Positions 48,061-59,862 of a stretch of 64,000 nt of DNA are shown in pieces. How positions within the stretch are numbered: the stretch's first letter is position 1; each line of letters starts with the position of its first letter. The notes under the pieces were generated by a model. It was not told the DNA's origin. It saw nothing but the letters and a program-made list of their open reading frames with translations, and ran no database searches. The position numbers and the translations under genes were made by a program. Source of the DNA: Stenogyne calaminthoides (taxonomy: Eukaryota; Streptophyta; Magnoliopsida; Lamiales; Lamiaceae); the NCBI GenBank assembly GCA_037126765.1, contig JBBCBC010000001.1:24660804-24724803 (forward strand), given 5' to 3'.

Positions 48061-49400
48061 TGAGCAGAGATGAAAAAGCTCCTGAAGTATGGTATCTTGA
48101 CAGTGGATGCTCAAGACATATGACAGGATTCAAGAAGATGCTCAGTGACTATGTTGAACAAAGAGGCCTGAGATCACTTTTTGGAGATAACTCCAAGGGA
48201 TGATCAAGGATATGGAATTTTGGAGATCGACTCAGTTCATATCCATGGTGTTTCATATGTATCTGGATTGAAGCATAATTTGCTTTCAATTAGCCAATTC
48301 TGTGATAAGGGTTTTAATGTTGAGTTCTCCAAGAACTTATGTTTTGTGAAAGATGATACATCACATAAAATATTACTGACTGGTACAAGAAAAGGGAATG
48401 TGTATCTTGCTGATTGGAGTTCAACTCCTAAAGATACATGTTTAGTTGCTAAAAGTTCCACAGATACCAGTTGGTTATGGCATAAAAGAATGAATCACCT
48501 AAATTTCAAAACTCTGAACAAGCTTGCAAGATTAGCTCTTGTGAGAGGGTTGCCTAATGAAGTGTTCAGTAAGGAACACATTTGTGATGCATGTCAAAAG
48601 GAAAACAAGCTAAAGCATCATTTAAAAAGCAAAGTAGAAGTTTCTACCGAGAGAATACTTCACTTTTGCATATGGATCTCTTTGGTCCTATAACACCTGT
48701 AAGCACTAATGGCAGGAAATACACATTGGTAGTAGTTGATGACTACTCGAGATATACTTGGGTCATATTCTTACTCAGTAAGAAAGAGACTCAGATAAAG
48801 CTGCCAGAATTACTTAAAAGGCTCAGTATTGAGAAAAATCTGAGTGTGGTCAAAATCAGATCTGACAAAGGAACTGAATTCATAAATCATATCATATCTG
48901 ATTATTGTGTAGAGAATGGAATTTCACATGAAACATCACCGCAAGGACCCCTCAATGAATGGTGTTCTTTGAAAGGAAACAGGACTCGAAAGAAGTCGCA
49001 AGGACTATGATAGCCGTCGATATTCCTAAAAGATTTTGAAATTTGAAGTCATCAACACCGCATGCTACTCTCGGAAAGATCCATCTTGACCAAGAGTCAA
49101 GGCAAAACACCTTATGAGCTTTGGAATGAAAGGAAGCCTCTTGTTTCTTTCTTTTTCGTGTGTTTTGGTTGCAAGTGTTTCATACACAATAATGGTAAAG
49201 ATCGGTTGAAAACTTTTGATAGTAAAGTTCGATGAAGGAATATTCTTAGGATATTCTCAAGTCAAGAAAAGCTTTCGAGTTTACAAATCTGTAGGACTTT
49301 ATTGTGGAGGAAACACCTCATGTTGTTTTTTGATGAATCTATTTGTGTTCGGAAGAAACAGAACATGATCTTGCAGAACCGACTAAGAGGATCACCAGAT
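48061..49400 (+). pseudogene. Protease and integrase of the SIRE-like element
   Basis: The protease site WYLDSGCSRHMTG lies near 48090-48130 with DSG intact. The integrase zinc region reads LWHKRMNHLNFKTLNKLA then CDACQKENK. The core shows HMDLFGP, VVVDDYSRYTW and RSDKGTEF. The third acidic residue should fall near 48965, where the frame is broken. Several frame changes follow up to 49400. Confidence 0.88.
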
Positions 49401-50900
49401 TAAGCTGAAAATGCGAAAGATAGAACATCCATCGAACACGAAAAGAAGAAGTCACCACATTCTATGATTGGAGTGACTCGGACTCGAATAAGGAAGTTCG
49501 AAATGGAACTCAGGATGGTGAGCCTCAGAAAAACCAACACTCCAAAGGTGACCAATCTGAACAGACACCAGTTCAGACTCAGGTATGTGATGCCAATGAA
49601 GATGTGGTCACAGCTGAGGCAATTTCTGAATCTATCGACCAAAGGGGAACAAATGTCTCTGACAATGTTCTGAATAGAATTTCCCCTGAGGAAGATGATT
49701 CTCTTTCTCCTTTTCTGTTGTTCCTTGAGTTTGTTGATTTAACTGAACCTAACATTTCAAATGTTGAGGATATTATTGAAGGGGGAACATCAAGAAGGAA
49801 ATGGTTAGATAGTCATCCTACAAATCAGTTGTGGGTGATCTAACCGAAGGTGTTAAGACAAGAAGGTTCCATGGTGAGAGTGCACTATTCTGCTTTGCTT
49901 CCTTTCGGAGAAAAGAACTCCTTTGAGATCGGTGAAGCTCTACAAGATTCTTATTGATTCTTGCTATGCAAGAAGAGTGAATCAATTCTCAAGGAATGAG
50001 GTATGGGAGCTAGTAGATAGACCAGAAAGGCACAATGTCATTGGAACCAAGTGGGTTTTCAAGAATAAAAGAGATGAAAACAACAACATTGTAAGAAACA
50101 AGGCAAGTCTAGTTGCACAAGGTTATTCCCAAGAAGAAGGCTTGGATTATGATGAAACCTTTGCACCTGTTGCAAGACTAGAAGCCATCAGATTGTTTCT
50201 TGCATATGCTGCCCACATGAAGTTCACAGTCTATCAAATGGATGTGAAAAGTGCATTTCTGAATGGTGTGCTTAAAGAAGAGGTTTATGTGGAACAACCT
50301 CCTGGTTTCAAACAGAATGACCAAGTTTACAGGCTCAGAAAAGCTTTGTATGGTCTTAAGCAAGCACCCAGAGCATGGTATGATACTCTTTCTCAGTTTC
50401 TTACTGACCATGGTTTTGTCAAAGGGAATGTTGATAGAACTTTGTTCAGGATAGAGGATGGGGAAGATATCTTACTAGTTCAGATATATGTTGATGACAT
50501 CATTTTTGGATCTCCAAACCATCAGCTGTGTGAAAAGTTTTCAACACTGATGAAAAGCAAGTTTGAGATGTCAATGATGGGAGAGATGAATTTATTTCTA
50601 GGACTTCAAGTGAAACAATCAAAGGAAGGAATATTCATCAACCGTGCAAAAAGTACACGAGAGATCGATTGCCAAATATGGTGTACAAAATTGCAATGCG
50701 CTTAGGATTCCTATGAATACTAACTACAAGATGGATCCTCGATTAGGAAAGGCAAATCGAATCATCTTTGATTATAGAGGAATCATTAGATCATTGCTCT
50801 ATCTCACGACAAGTAGGCGGATATAACATTTGTTTGTTGGGATATGTGCAAGATACCAAGCTAATCCTAAGACTAGTCACATGGAGGTCGCCAAAAGATC
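49401..50900 (+). pseudogene. Reverse transcriptase of the SIRE-like element
   Basis: An acidic linker (49464-49843) leads to RT. One open frame (49923-50705) carries [71 protein letters not shown] and catalytic [10 protein letters not shown]. The frame then breaks near 50650 before the segment leading to RNase H. Confidence 0.9.
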
Positions 50901-51438
50901 TTGAGATATCTTAAGGGCACAGTGAATAGAGGATTATGGTATCCAGCTGACGATAACCTTGAATTAACTGGTTACTCAGATGCTGATTATGGAGGTTGTA
51001 GAATTGACAGGAAGTCCACAACAGGAACTTGTCAATTTCTAGGAAGCAAGCTGATATCTTGGTTTTCAAAGAAATGCACCCTCGAGAGCAAACGAAGATT
51101 ATCGAAGTTTGAATACATGGTCTGCGAAGTCAGCTGCGTACATGCATTCTTTGCTCGCACAACAATTGAGGGATTATAAAGTTGAAGCCAATGAAGTACC
51201 AATATTTTGTGACAACAATAGTGCCATTGCTATTTCACAAAATCCGGTATTGCACACCAGATGCAAGCATGTGGATATCAGACATCACTTCATCAGAGAT
51301 CATGTCGAGAAAAAGGACATAAGGATGGAGAAAATTCATACTGATAGGCAAAGAGCTGATATCTTGACTAAACCTTTGGCTGAATCAAGATTTCAGGAAC
51401 TTTCAGTTGAATTAGGGATGTTAGAACCAGGTGTATAG
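50901..51438 (+). pseudogene. RNase H of the SIRE-like element
   Basis: MRYLKGTVNRGLWYPADDNL, then TGYSDADYGGCRIDRKSTTG, FCDNNSAIAISQNPVLHTR and the end ADILTKPLAESRFQELSVEL define a Copia RNase H. A frameshift near 51080-51110 splits it. It ends at 51438. Confidence 0.9.
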
Positions 51439-52073
51439 AGTAAAACCGAAAATTTGAAGATTTTTCGGATGCATGAAGGTTTCTCGAAATTCTCTTGAGA
51501 AACTCGGGATAAAATGGAAATCTTGGAATCGAGTCTCAAGAAACTCGATTCTTGAAGGGCAATACTCGGTAGTATCTTTCAACCCATTCAAGACTCGATT
51601 ATTATATATGACATTTTATCAAGATCAAGACTTCGATAAGACCGATAGAGGAAATTGGTCCAAGAAGTAAAGACTCATATGACGACTCATTTATTGCTCA
51701 AAGTAAAACTTCGGAATCATTCGCAAATAAATACAAAACACCGAGGAATGTTTTTGGGTGGGATCGTTTCATATTCAAGAAGGTCAAATACCATTTAATG
51801 CTCTGCTACATTAATGACCAATGAGGATGTTTTTGCGGTTTACTTTTTAGAGATCGTCGGTTCAGATATTCGATTAATCGGAGATTAATCTCAACCGTTG
51901 TTTCTCACATAACCCACATGATCCTCCACGATCTCGGCTATATATATACCCTTTAAGCCATTCAAGCCAAAGGTTTATCAAACCCTTCGTTCCCAAATCC
52001 TCTGCAATCAAAAATCCCTTTGCCCAGAAATCTCCAAACCCTAAAGCTTCAAATTCTTAAATCAATCTCTAAA
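51439..52073 (+). promoter_or_regulatory. Spacer with promoter-like TATA segment upstream of the extra ORF
   Basis: A 10-bp TATA stretch (TATATATATA, 51939-51948) is followed by a CT-rich, AAACCCT-containing leader of about 125 nt and ATG at 52074. The layout resembles a plant core promoter and 5' leader. Function is inferred from sequence only. Confidence 0.45.
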
Positions 52074-55000
52074 ATGGCCCCAACCTTATTCGAGAAATTA
52101 GCCATAACCAACAAGCCGTGGTACGAGTTCGTTGTCTCACTCGAAAACACAAACAACTCAAAGCCAGAAGAGGAGGCTCTGCATATGATCCGACTGGCTA
52201 AACTCACCCATCTAGTCGCAAGCCGACCAGACCAGGAGTTCGCAAAAGAGGTAATCGAATTCATCTGTAATTTGAGAATAGATGAAGAAGATGGTATGCA
52301 TTCTTTGATTACCACATCACATTTAGAGCTTTCGTCAAAATACGTCAATTTTAAGAGGGATTTGTGCATAATTCTGAAAAATCTGAACGATGTGTTTGAA
52401 CTCTGTGATAGAGGAAAGGATCCTACGATGTATATGTCGGGTAGAGAGCAAGAGTACCTTGATAGGATTGCTGAGAATCCTGTGAAATTTGAGGCGACAT
52501 TGAATAAGAGGCATCTAAAGCCACAATATCGTGTGCTGATGGATATTGTGAGCAAGTGCATCATGAGTCTTCTTGGGGAGTTTTGAGCGATTAGTACCCG
52601 AAGCTCGATCGATGGTCGCGATCGAGGCATCTCCTACCATCGACTTCAACTGGCTGAAATTCTTAATTCAGATGGTGAAGGAGCAAGCCAAGGTCATAAA
52701 AAAGGTCAATGGGACAATCATGATGAAAGGCAAGATCCACCATGCCACCAAAATTGCTTATATTTTGGAGATGTGCCGAGAGGAGGAGGATATCTTCGCC
52801 AATTCAACCCCATTCCCTAAAACCAAAATTCTCTTCAAACCCACTGCTGTGAAGAAGCAGGCCATTCGAGGAAAAAGAGAAAAGAAGGTAGAATCACCTT
52901 CTGCGGCTGCTGAGAAAGAGACCCAACAAACCAGGGGGAAGGTTCTGTTGGAGGCAAAAATGGAGCAAGGAGCAAAAATGATGAAACAGAAGAATCTTGC
53001 TCCAAAACGCAGAAGATTGGTGGTTCTCACCGACGAAGGTAGCAAATGATTCTCGAGGAGATACAACCTCAAGACAAAAACCGCTCAAAGTTCGCCATTA
53101 CAAGTGTTGGCTCGGGTTATCTCCAGGGACACAGATCGGGATCGAGGAGCGTGTCTTCTCGAGGTGCTCGAGACATCACTCAAGACATATAAAATTTCTC
53201 AGAAATTTTTAAAGGAGCTCGCACCTCGTAAATACCTACCTCGTGGCGCAGTTCGCATGAAGAGCCGGCTCGAGAGTAGATCCAAGATGTGCGGTGCTCG
53301 ACAGATGAGCCAACTCGCACTAAAACCGAGGATATGCCCGGCTCGGGCCTCGAACCCACTCGATGCAACCGAGGACTCAATGCACAAACTTCAGACACTA
53401 CCAAGCTCAGAGCAAAATATTCTCGAGGAGCTCCAGAGTGATCTATCGCTTGATCCCTTAGCGCGTAAGCTTCTCATCGAACCGTAGAGCCCGAGATGGA
53501 AGAAGGGCGAGGTTGAAGAAGGCGAATGGAGGAGCAAGGGGGAACGTTCATCTCGACCGATACCCTGAGCTCAAATTTCATACCCCGATCGCAAGATGTT
53601 TTCTTCAGATTAAGGACGACAAGCAGATATCCTCAATCGGACTCTTCCCGAGATGCTTGACATTGCTTTGATTCAGAGGGGGAAGACTGTGGAATGAGGA
53701 GACAAATTTTCCTAACCGACTTCTCGGGGTTCGGAAGGACAAAGCTCGGATGAAAAATTCCGATTTTGATGAGCCGTTCGGAGGAAGTTAGCCGAGAAGA
53801 GAACAACCGAAGTTGGTGCCCCGAGCAATGAGACAAATCCAAAGATGGAGATGGGGACCAACAGGAGATCTTTGAGGATCGATCTCAAATGGAAAAAGAG
53901 ACTTCATTCTTTGATCAACCTCGGATCGAAGTTAGCACTTTTCAGTACCTTTTGGCACTATTAACAAATATGCCAAAGTTAATGAAAAGTACTATCTTTA
54001 ATTCTCAATTGTCCGATAAAAATGATCGAGGCTCAATTGGAGACCGGAGCTCGGGATGAAGCCGAAACTCAGGATGATCAAACAAAGCGAAGGTCGCGAA
54101 GGTCACGAGATTGATCTCACTCCCCGTAATGGAGAAACTTGAGAAGATTGAGCCAATGGCGATCAAAATTGCTCGATGGAAGAAACATTGGTCAATCAAG
54201 CTCGAGACAATGGAAGGTCTTAGCCATTCTTCGAATCGGTGCGGATACAAAACACTCGACCAATCGATGACCTCCATGGAAGAAAAGTTGAATGCAAAGT
54301 TTTAGGGAGTCAACGCAGAGTTAAGTCTTTGAAATGAAACGAAGCACCGAAATCGATCAATTTCTAGAGGTGAAACTAGCGAGAGAAAAATGAGGTCTTG
54401 ATCAAATCTGCTTTGTTGAGGAAATGAGCTCAATGCTCATGACCAAGATGACAGAGATGCTTAAAGATGCACTCTCCGCCGGTTTGCCCACATATCTCAA
54501 GAACTGCTCGTGGGGCTAAGAACCACATCGGAGAATGGAAGATGAGCAAGATCGATTAGCGGAGAGATCCGTGTGAGCAAAGAGCAAAGATCACATGGAC
54601 ACAGCTCTCTCCGGACTTCTTCCAAATTACGGTGCCAAGAAGGGGAAAAGGAAGGTGAAGACCTCGGGAAGTTCATGGCACGTGCCTTGGAAAAAGAAGG
54701 CCGAAAGATGCCGAAATGTACAATCTAGCCAAAGCCTTAAAAGAAGTCGGCTTACCGAGAAATTGAAATTTGCTCAAGTGGAGAAGCCCATCTACACTCG
54801 AAGTTTCGAGCAAACCATGCTTGAGGTTGCAAGAGAGAAACTAAGTGCTAGAACTAAGGTTGAACAAGCCAGCCGGTCTTCGAATCGCTTATGAAGAGGA
54901 AAGCCTCGAGGCGTTGTTCAACTCAGAAGCAAGCATCTGAAGGCTTTAAGCCAATCCAGAAAAAAGCCGATTCGATGATGAAGATGCGAAGAATCTGAGT

Positions 55001-55541
55001 CTCAACCTCGGAAGAAAGTCTTCAACACGTAGATGCTCAAGACACTCCAAAAAGAACAAGCTAAGAAAGCAGCCGCTTCGATCTCGCGAGCGCTCTGGAT
55101 CGAAAAAAGATAGACGAAGAGCGTAAGCGAAGGAGTGATTTCGTGAGATTTGCGAGCAAGAGGAAGGAACATCGAAAAGCCCGAAAGGGGCCCCACGTTG
55201 ATAAATGGATGCCCATTAAACTCAACGACATGTGGGAAGAAGTGAAGAGAACCTTCTGGTTCAATTACGATGTTCTCAGGGAATGGAGAGGGGAAGGCTC
55301 AGATCAGAACGAAGCTTTCATTGAATATCTTTTAACCTTCTATCCAAAGTATCTCCAAGGCTGGATTAACCTTGCGTATGAAGGTGGAGTACAGATAGTA
55401 GCCCCTGATCCATATTCCTATCCTCCTCCAAGACTTGGTAATGGCTTGGTAAATGAGAAGGCCATTACGCAAGAAATTGCTCAAGATCTTTGGTCATTAG
55501 GATTAACAGAAACGGCCGGACATCATCAAAGAGACGAATGA
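52074..55541 (+). pseudogene. Extra 3' ORF region of the SIRE-like element, function unknown
   Basis: ATG at 52074 opens a 170-residue frame (MAPTLFEKLAITNKPWYEF), ending at 52586. Frames overlapping or following it (52573-53049, 53104-53487, 54595-54894, 55143-55541) appear to be parts of one longer coding region broken by frameshifts. The middle is Lys/Glu-rich and may form coiled coils; the last part (NDMWEEVKRTFWFNYDVLRE, then LLTFYPKYLQGWINLAYEGG) is well ordered. I do not recognise a domain. SIRE-type elements often carry a third ORF here, sometimes called env-like, but I see no signal peptide or membrane segment. Confidence 0.6.
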
Positions 55542-56063
55542 GTCAAGAAAAGATTTTTCGAATGTTCAACTGGGAGGTACCAAATGATGAAGTGGAAAAT
55601 GAAGCAAACCAAGAGCCGAATCAAGGTCAAGACGTAAGAACTCAGAAGACTCTGTAATCTTTAAATTTTGTCTTTTTTGATTTTGTTTGATAAATTCATT
55701 GTAATCTGTAAAGGTATACTTATCATCAATGAAGATTTATCATTATGCTCAAAAGATAATATCTCATTATCTTATTTACATGTTTTTATTTTGATATGCT
55801 GAATGAATGTCTCTAAACTGATTGTATGCTGATAAGAGGGAAATTGTTTAAGTATTTGGTAATGAACTAGTTAAAGAGATTCATTACTGAAGAAATTTGA
55901 TATATGATTAAACTGTTGAGAAACTCTGAAATTGTTGGGAGATTCTCTGATCTAAATAGTTGGGAGACAACCAATCTTGTAATAGAATAAACTGAAACCT
56001 GAGTATAGGTTATTTTTGGTTTGTAAACAAGATAGGTTTTGGCATCATCAAAAAGGGGGAAAT
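55542..56063 (+). other. 3' untranslated part of the SIRE-like element with purine tract
   Basis: AT-rich, no ORF of note. AAAAAGGGGGA at 56050-56060 precedes the 3' LTR and is the probable plus-strand primer. Confidence 0.7.
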
Positions 56064-58027
56064 TGTTGGGAGATGAATTTAATAAAAGATTATATGATTT
56101 TGATTAAGATCCCAAAACCCCTAAGTATGACATGTTCAGAATGATCTTGACAGTTGAGTCATGATTCATTTATTAGAGTATTCAGGATGTTATCTGCAAA
56201 ATGTATAGTCAGCAGATATAGTTCAGATAGGTTCTCAAGACTCAAGATTCAAAGATGAAATCGAGAACTCAAGACTCAAAGATAAAAGACTCATTATATC
56301 AGTCAGTATAAATCTGAAGACTCAGAAGACCCAGAAGACTCAGAAGACCCTGAAGACTCAGAAGACTCTGAAGACGCAAGATCAAGACCGAGAAATCAAG
56401 ATCAAGAATATCGAAAGCCGCGACTTATCAAGACTCGAAGAATATACCGAAAAGCTCAAGATGAACTCGAATGATCCGAGGCAATCAATATATCTATCTA
56501 AAGGATGCAATACTGAGAGAAACGCAATGCCTTAGAAAGATAGATATTGCCAAGAGATTCAAGTGCAGACAAAAGGAACTAAGTCAGAAGTGTTGTTAAG
56601 GTTATATCAAACTCAGAGTTTGTAACCAAAAGAGCCGTTGAAGGTGTCTACCTTTAATCAAGACAAAAGTCAAAAAGAGGAAGACGACATCAGTACCATA
56701 CCGACAATCGACAAAGGATGGCATTGAAAAAGATGTCGATGTAATGAAAAGTTCCAGATCGCAAAAAAAGTGAAGACCGCTACATGAAAGACTATTGCCT
56801 AGAAAGTGTTAGGGAGTTTCAGACCCTAAATATAGCCGTTTCACACACCATAAGAGGGAACTCACGAAGCTATCTCTCCAACAGATAGTTTTCAAGAGTA
56901 ACCTTGGTGTATGCCTATAAATACTGGTGACCCTCTACATTGTAAGGTTACGGGAAATTTATACGCAACTCAAGAGCTCAAACTTATTCTTGCAAAAGTT
57001 AAAGCACTCGAAATACCTTGAATTTCCCAAGTGCTTCTATATTGAAGAGAGCTCACTTTACTAAGCCTAGCTTGATAAGATTTATCCAAAGCTTAGTCGA
57101 GATATCCTAAACCTTTGCATTGTGCTTCATTGTAAAGGATATCTCATCCTAGTTGGAAACCAACCAAGAAACCCCAAACCCTTGAGAAGGTAGTTGGAGT
57201 GTGTTTGTTGGTGAGTAGAGTTGTAAAGAGTTAGTAAACTACGCGGAGTAGTCAGAAAACTCTAGAGGAGAAGTTAGTAAGCTACAGAGGTAGTCTGAAA
57301 GCTTGTGTGTGATTGAGTAAGTAAACTACGGAGGTAGTCAGAAAACTCAAGGTCGGGTTGAGTAAGTAAACTACGTGGAGTAGTCAGAAAACTCAGGGCC
57401 GAGTTGAGTAAGTAAACTACGAGGTAGTCAGAAAGCTCAGAAGTTGATAGTGAATTTCTCTGAAGAGTCGGAGAGAGTGGACGTAGGAGCTTGAGTCTCT
57501 GAACCACTATAATTGCTGTGTTCTTTATTGCTTTCCTTATCTTTGCTTATCTGTTGCATTGACCTGATTTTGAAAGCATACTTTTCACTGATATTCAGTT
57601 GGAATCAATCCACTGAAGTTGCATAAGTGAATCACAGCCTAATCACTATTTCATAAAGGGAAGGTTTTTCAGCAAAGCTTAAAACGAGTATAATCTAAGG
57701 GCCAACCATTCCGCACGACTGAGTAGCTAGAACAGATAGTTATCAAACTGAATTCTCTTCTAAGGATTCAGTAAGTTAGTTATCTGATCCAAGCAACTCA
57801 GGATCTCTGACACTCAGGATTCAGTTGGGATTATCTGAGGTATCTGAAAGCAGCTCAGGATCACTGTCTCAGTAGACTTTGACTCAGAGCGATCTGTGCT
57901 TCTCAGAACCTAATCTTCAGGATTATCTAACCCAAGCTGACCTCAGTAAGAAAAAGTTTTAAAATCACTGAACACGTGTATTCTCCCCCCATACACGTGT
58001 AAGACTCGTTTTTCACCGGGACCAACA
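56064..58027 (+). repeat. 3' LTR of the SIRE-like element
   Basis: 1964 bp, TGTTGGGAGATGAATTT to CACCGGGACCAACA, TATAAATA at 56916-56923, five-unit array at 57231-57440, AAGACTCAG-type repeats at 56226-56380. It keeps most CAG/CTG sites that are CG in the 5' LTR. Confidence 0.95.
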
Positions 58028-58032
58028 ATCTT

Positions 58033-58570
58033 AATATCTTAATATTGGTAAACATGACTAAGTTTATGTAGCGAAACTACGTTAATTTTGCAAAAAGCCC
58101 AATTCAACTAAATTGTGCACTCTCATTAAAATTTATTTAAGTTAAGTTTTTAACCTGGCTAATTAAATTGAATACTTTTATATTTTTCATACTTATTCAT
58201 AAAGATATGCTTATATCCTTAATATTCTCTGGAAATAGATTTAATACTTGGATACTTGTTTTGTGCTATCATATGAATGTTCTTACATGGGTTTTTGATT
58301 GTTCATGGTATATATTGAGTTATTTGTGGTTTTACACTTATATACATGAACTAATTGTTGCTCTTATACAAAAAATGGCATCAAAACTTGTTACAAGGAA
58401 ATGAATGGGTAAAATGGTCTGTAGATATGCGGATATGGTGAAGGACATAATCGATGAGAAATACGTCATCTTTACCAACACCACTGACCCATAATCTTTG
58501 GAAATTTTGGATTGCTTGAGAGCCTGCAGTTTAGAGCAGTTTTGCTACATGCATCTCGATATGGTATACA
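58033..58570. other. Non-coding flank of the SIRE-like element
   Basis: AT-rich. A short frame near 58404-58500 (MGKMVCRYADMVKDIIDEKY) matches nothing I recognise and ends quickly. Confidence 0.4.
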
Positions 58571-58890
58571 TGTTGGGGTTATACGTGAAAGTATGCTTTT
58601 ACGTAATAACAGACTAATGTACTCTTATTTACTGAATATAAAATTGTTTATCATTGTTGCTTTAAATATGAATGAATGTTATTTATTTACTGCAAACCGT
58701 TCAATATTAGTACATATTGCATTGTAGTTAATGTGGTGATACCCGATCACAGAAGATCACATTAACAGTTCCTTGTAAATAAGTACATCTTCACAACCTA
58801 GATGGAACTGAACACTCCATTGGTAGAGGTTGAAGTGCAGAAGCTCAGATTGACTTGTCTTGACCAAGAGATTGCACTAGCACATTGTGA
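58571..58890 (+). repeat. Truncated Copia LTR (5' part, plus orientation)
   Basis: It starts TGTTGGGGTTATACGTGAAAG and follows the 1.84-kb LTR family through the ACCAAGAGATTGCACTAG region, then stops matching around 58885. Confidence 0.8.
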
Positions 58891-59862
58891 TGATCTAGAA
58901 ATCAGAATAGGATGACCAACTGAAAATGTATAGACAGCTAATGTAATAAGATAGGTCACATATTGAGGGGGAACTCAATATGTATAGGTTAAGTCTTGAA
59001 GACCAGGTCAGAAGATCAGAAGGTCGGAATAGTCAGAAGATCAGTGGAGTCAGTATGCAGAAGACTTGAATATCAGAAGACATGAAGGTCAGAAGACTCG
59101 AAGATTAGAATAACTCAAGACTAGAAGACCTGCTCAAGACCTACATCAGATAACATTAGAAGAGTCCCAAGTTGAGCTAAGACAACTTGGACCAGAAGAC
59201 TCAAGATAGACTGATCAGGTGAATCAGAATAGCTACTGTCAGAGGAACTAAAATAATATATCTTTAAACATACAAGTCTATCAGACAAACAAGAGTCAAC
59301 CTAAGTTGGTCTTACAAGGCGCCGAATAAGTGTACTTGATGACCAATGAGAGCGAGACACGTATGTACGGAGCTGAGTGCAGGATATGGTGTATCAGAGT
59401 CAAACGACTAGAAAGGACAACATAACACGCATTTGGCCATGCCGTCTCTGAGCGCATCAAATCAATCCTGCAAACCTACCTTAAATAGACCGAAATTCGA
59501 ATTGCTCTCCAATGTCTAGTTCAATTTCGTGGCCTATAAATATGAGATCAACCTTTAGAGTAAGGTTACGGATATACTTCAAGCTTAAACACATCAAGCC
59601 ATTTCCGCACAAAGAACACTGAAGAATAAGCATATATTTCTAAGTGTTCATCCCTTAGTTTCTTAGCAAGAATTCTTATTATTTAGCTTTAGACTACTCA
59701 AATACTAGGATAGAATTCTCCCGATCAAAAAAAAATACTAGGATAGAATTCTAGTTGGAAACTAAACAAATCTTACCCAAATTCGAGTGATAGGTAAAGT
59801 TTGTAAGCAATAGTTCAAGCCAGGGTTTCTAGTCTTGATTTATGGGATTGTTGAGTGAGAGC
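58891..59862 (+). repeat. Diverged SIRE-type LTR fragment
   Basis: It carries TCAGAAGA-type repeats (58995-59170), CCTATAAATATGAGATCAAC near 59533, and TAAGGTTACGGATATACTTC followed by CAAGCTTAAACACATCAAG, paralleling the SIRE-like LTR around 44335-44400. Ends are not defined. A short duplication flanks an A-rich insert at 59701-59752. Confidence 0.55.

Larger units (their letters stand above)
43505..58027 (+). mobile_element. SIRE/Maximus-like Copia retrotransposon, 14.5 kb, TSD ATCTT
   Basis: LTRs 43505-45452 and 56064-58027; target repeat ATCTT at 43500-43504 and 58028-58032. Internal order: primer site, gag with zinc knuckle, protease, integrase, RT, RNase H, then about 4.6 kb of extra sequence with an additional reading frame, and a purine tract. 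Large size, long LTRs and an extra 3' ORF fit the SIRE/Maximus lineage. The coding region is broken at many places, often where CG(A) stands for an expected CAG or CTG. Confidence 0.93.

Noticed and set aside
52074..55541. Envelope-like gene in the SIRE-like element
   Set aside because: No signal peptide or hydrophobic membrane segment in the visible frames; left as unknown function.
58168..58404. Hydrophobic 78-residue ORF
   Set aside because: AT-rich, no homologue recognised, no promoter or splice context; likely chance.
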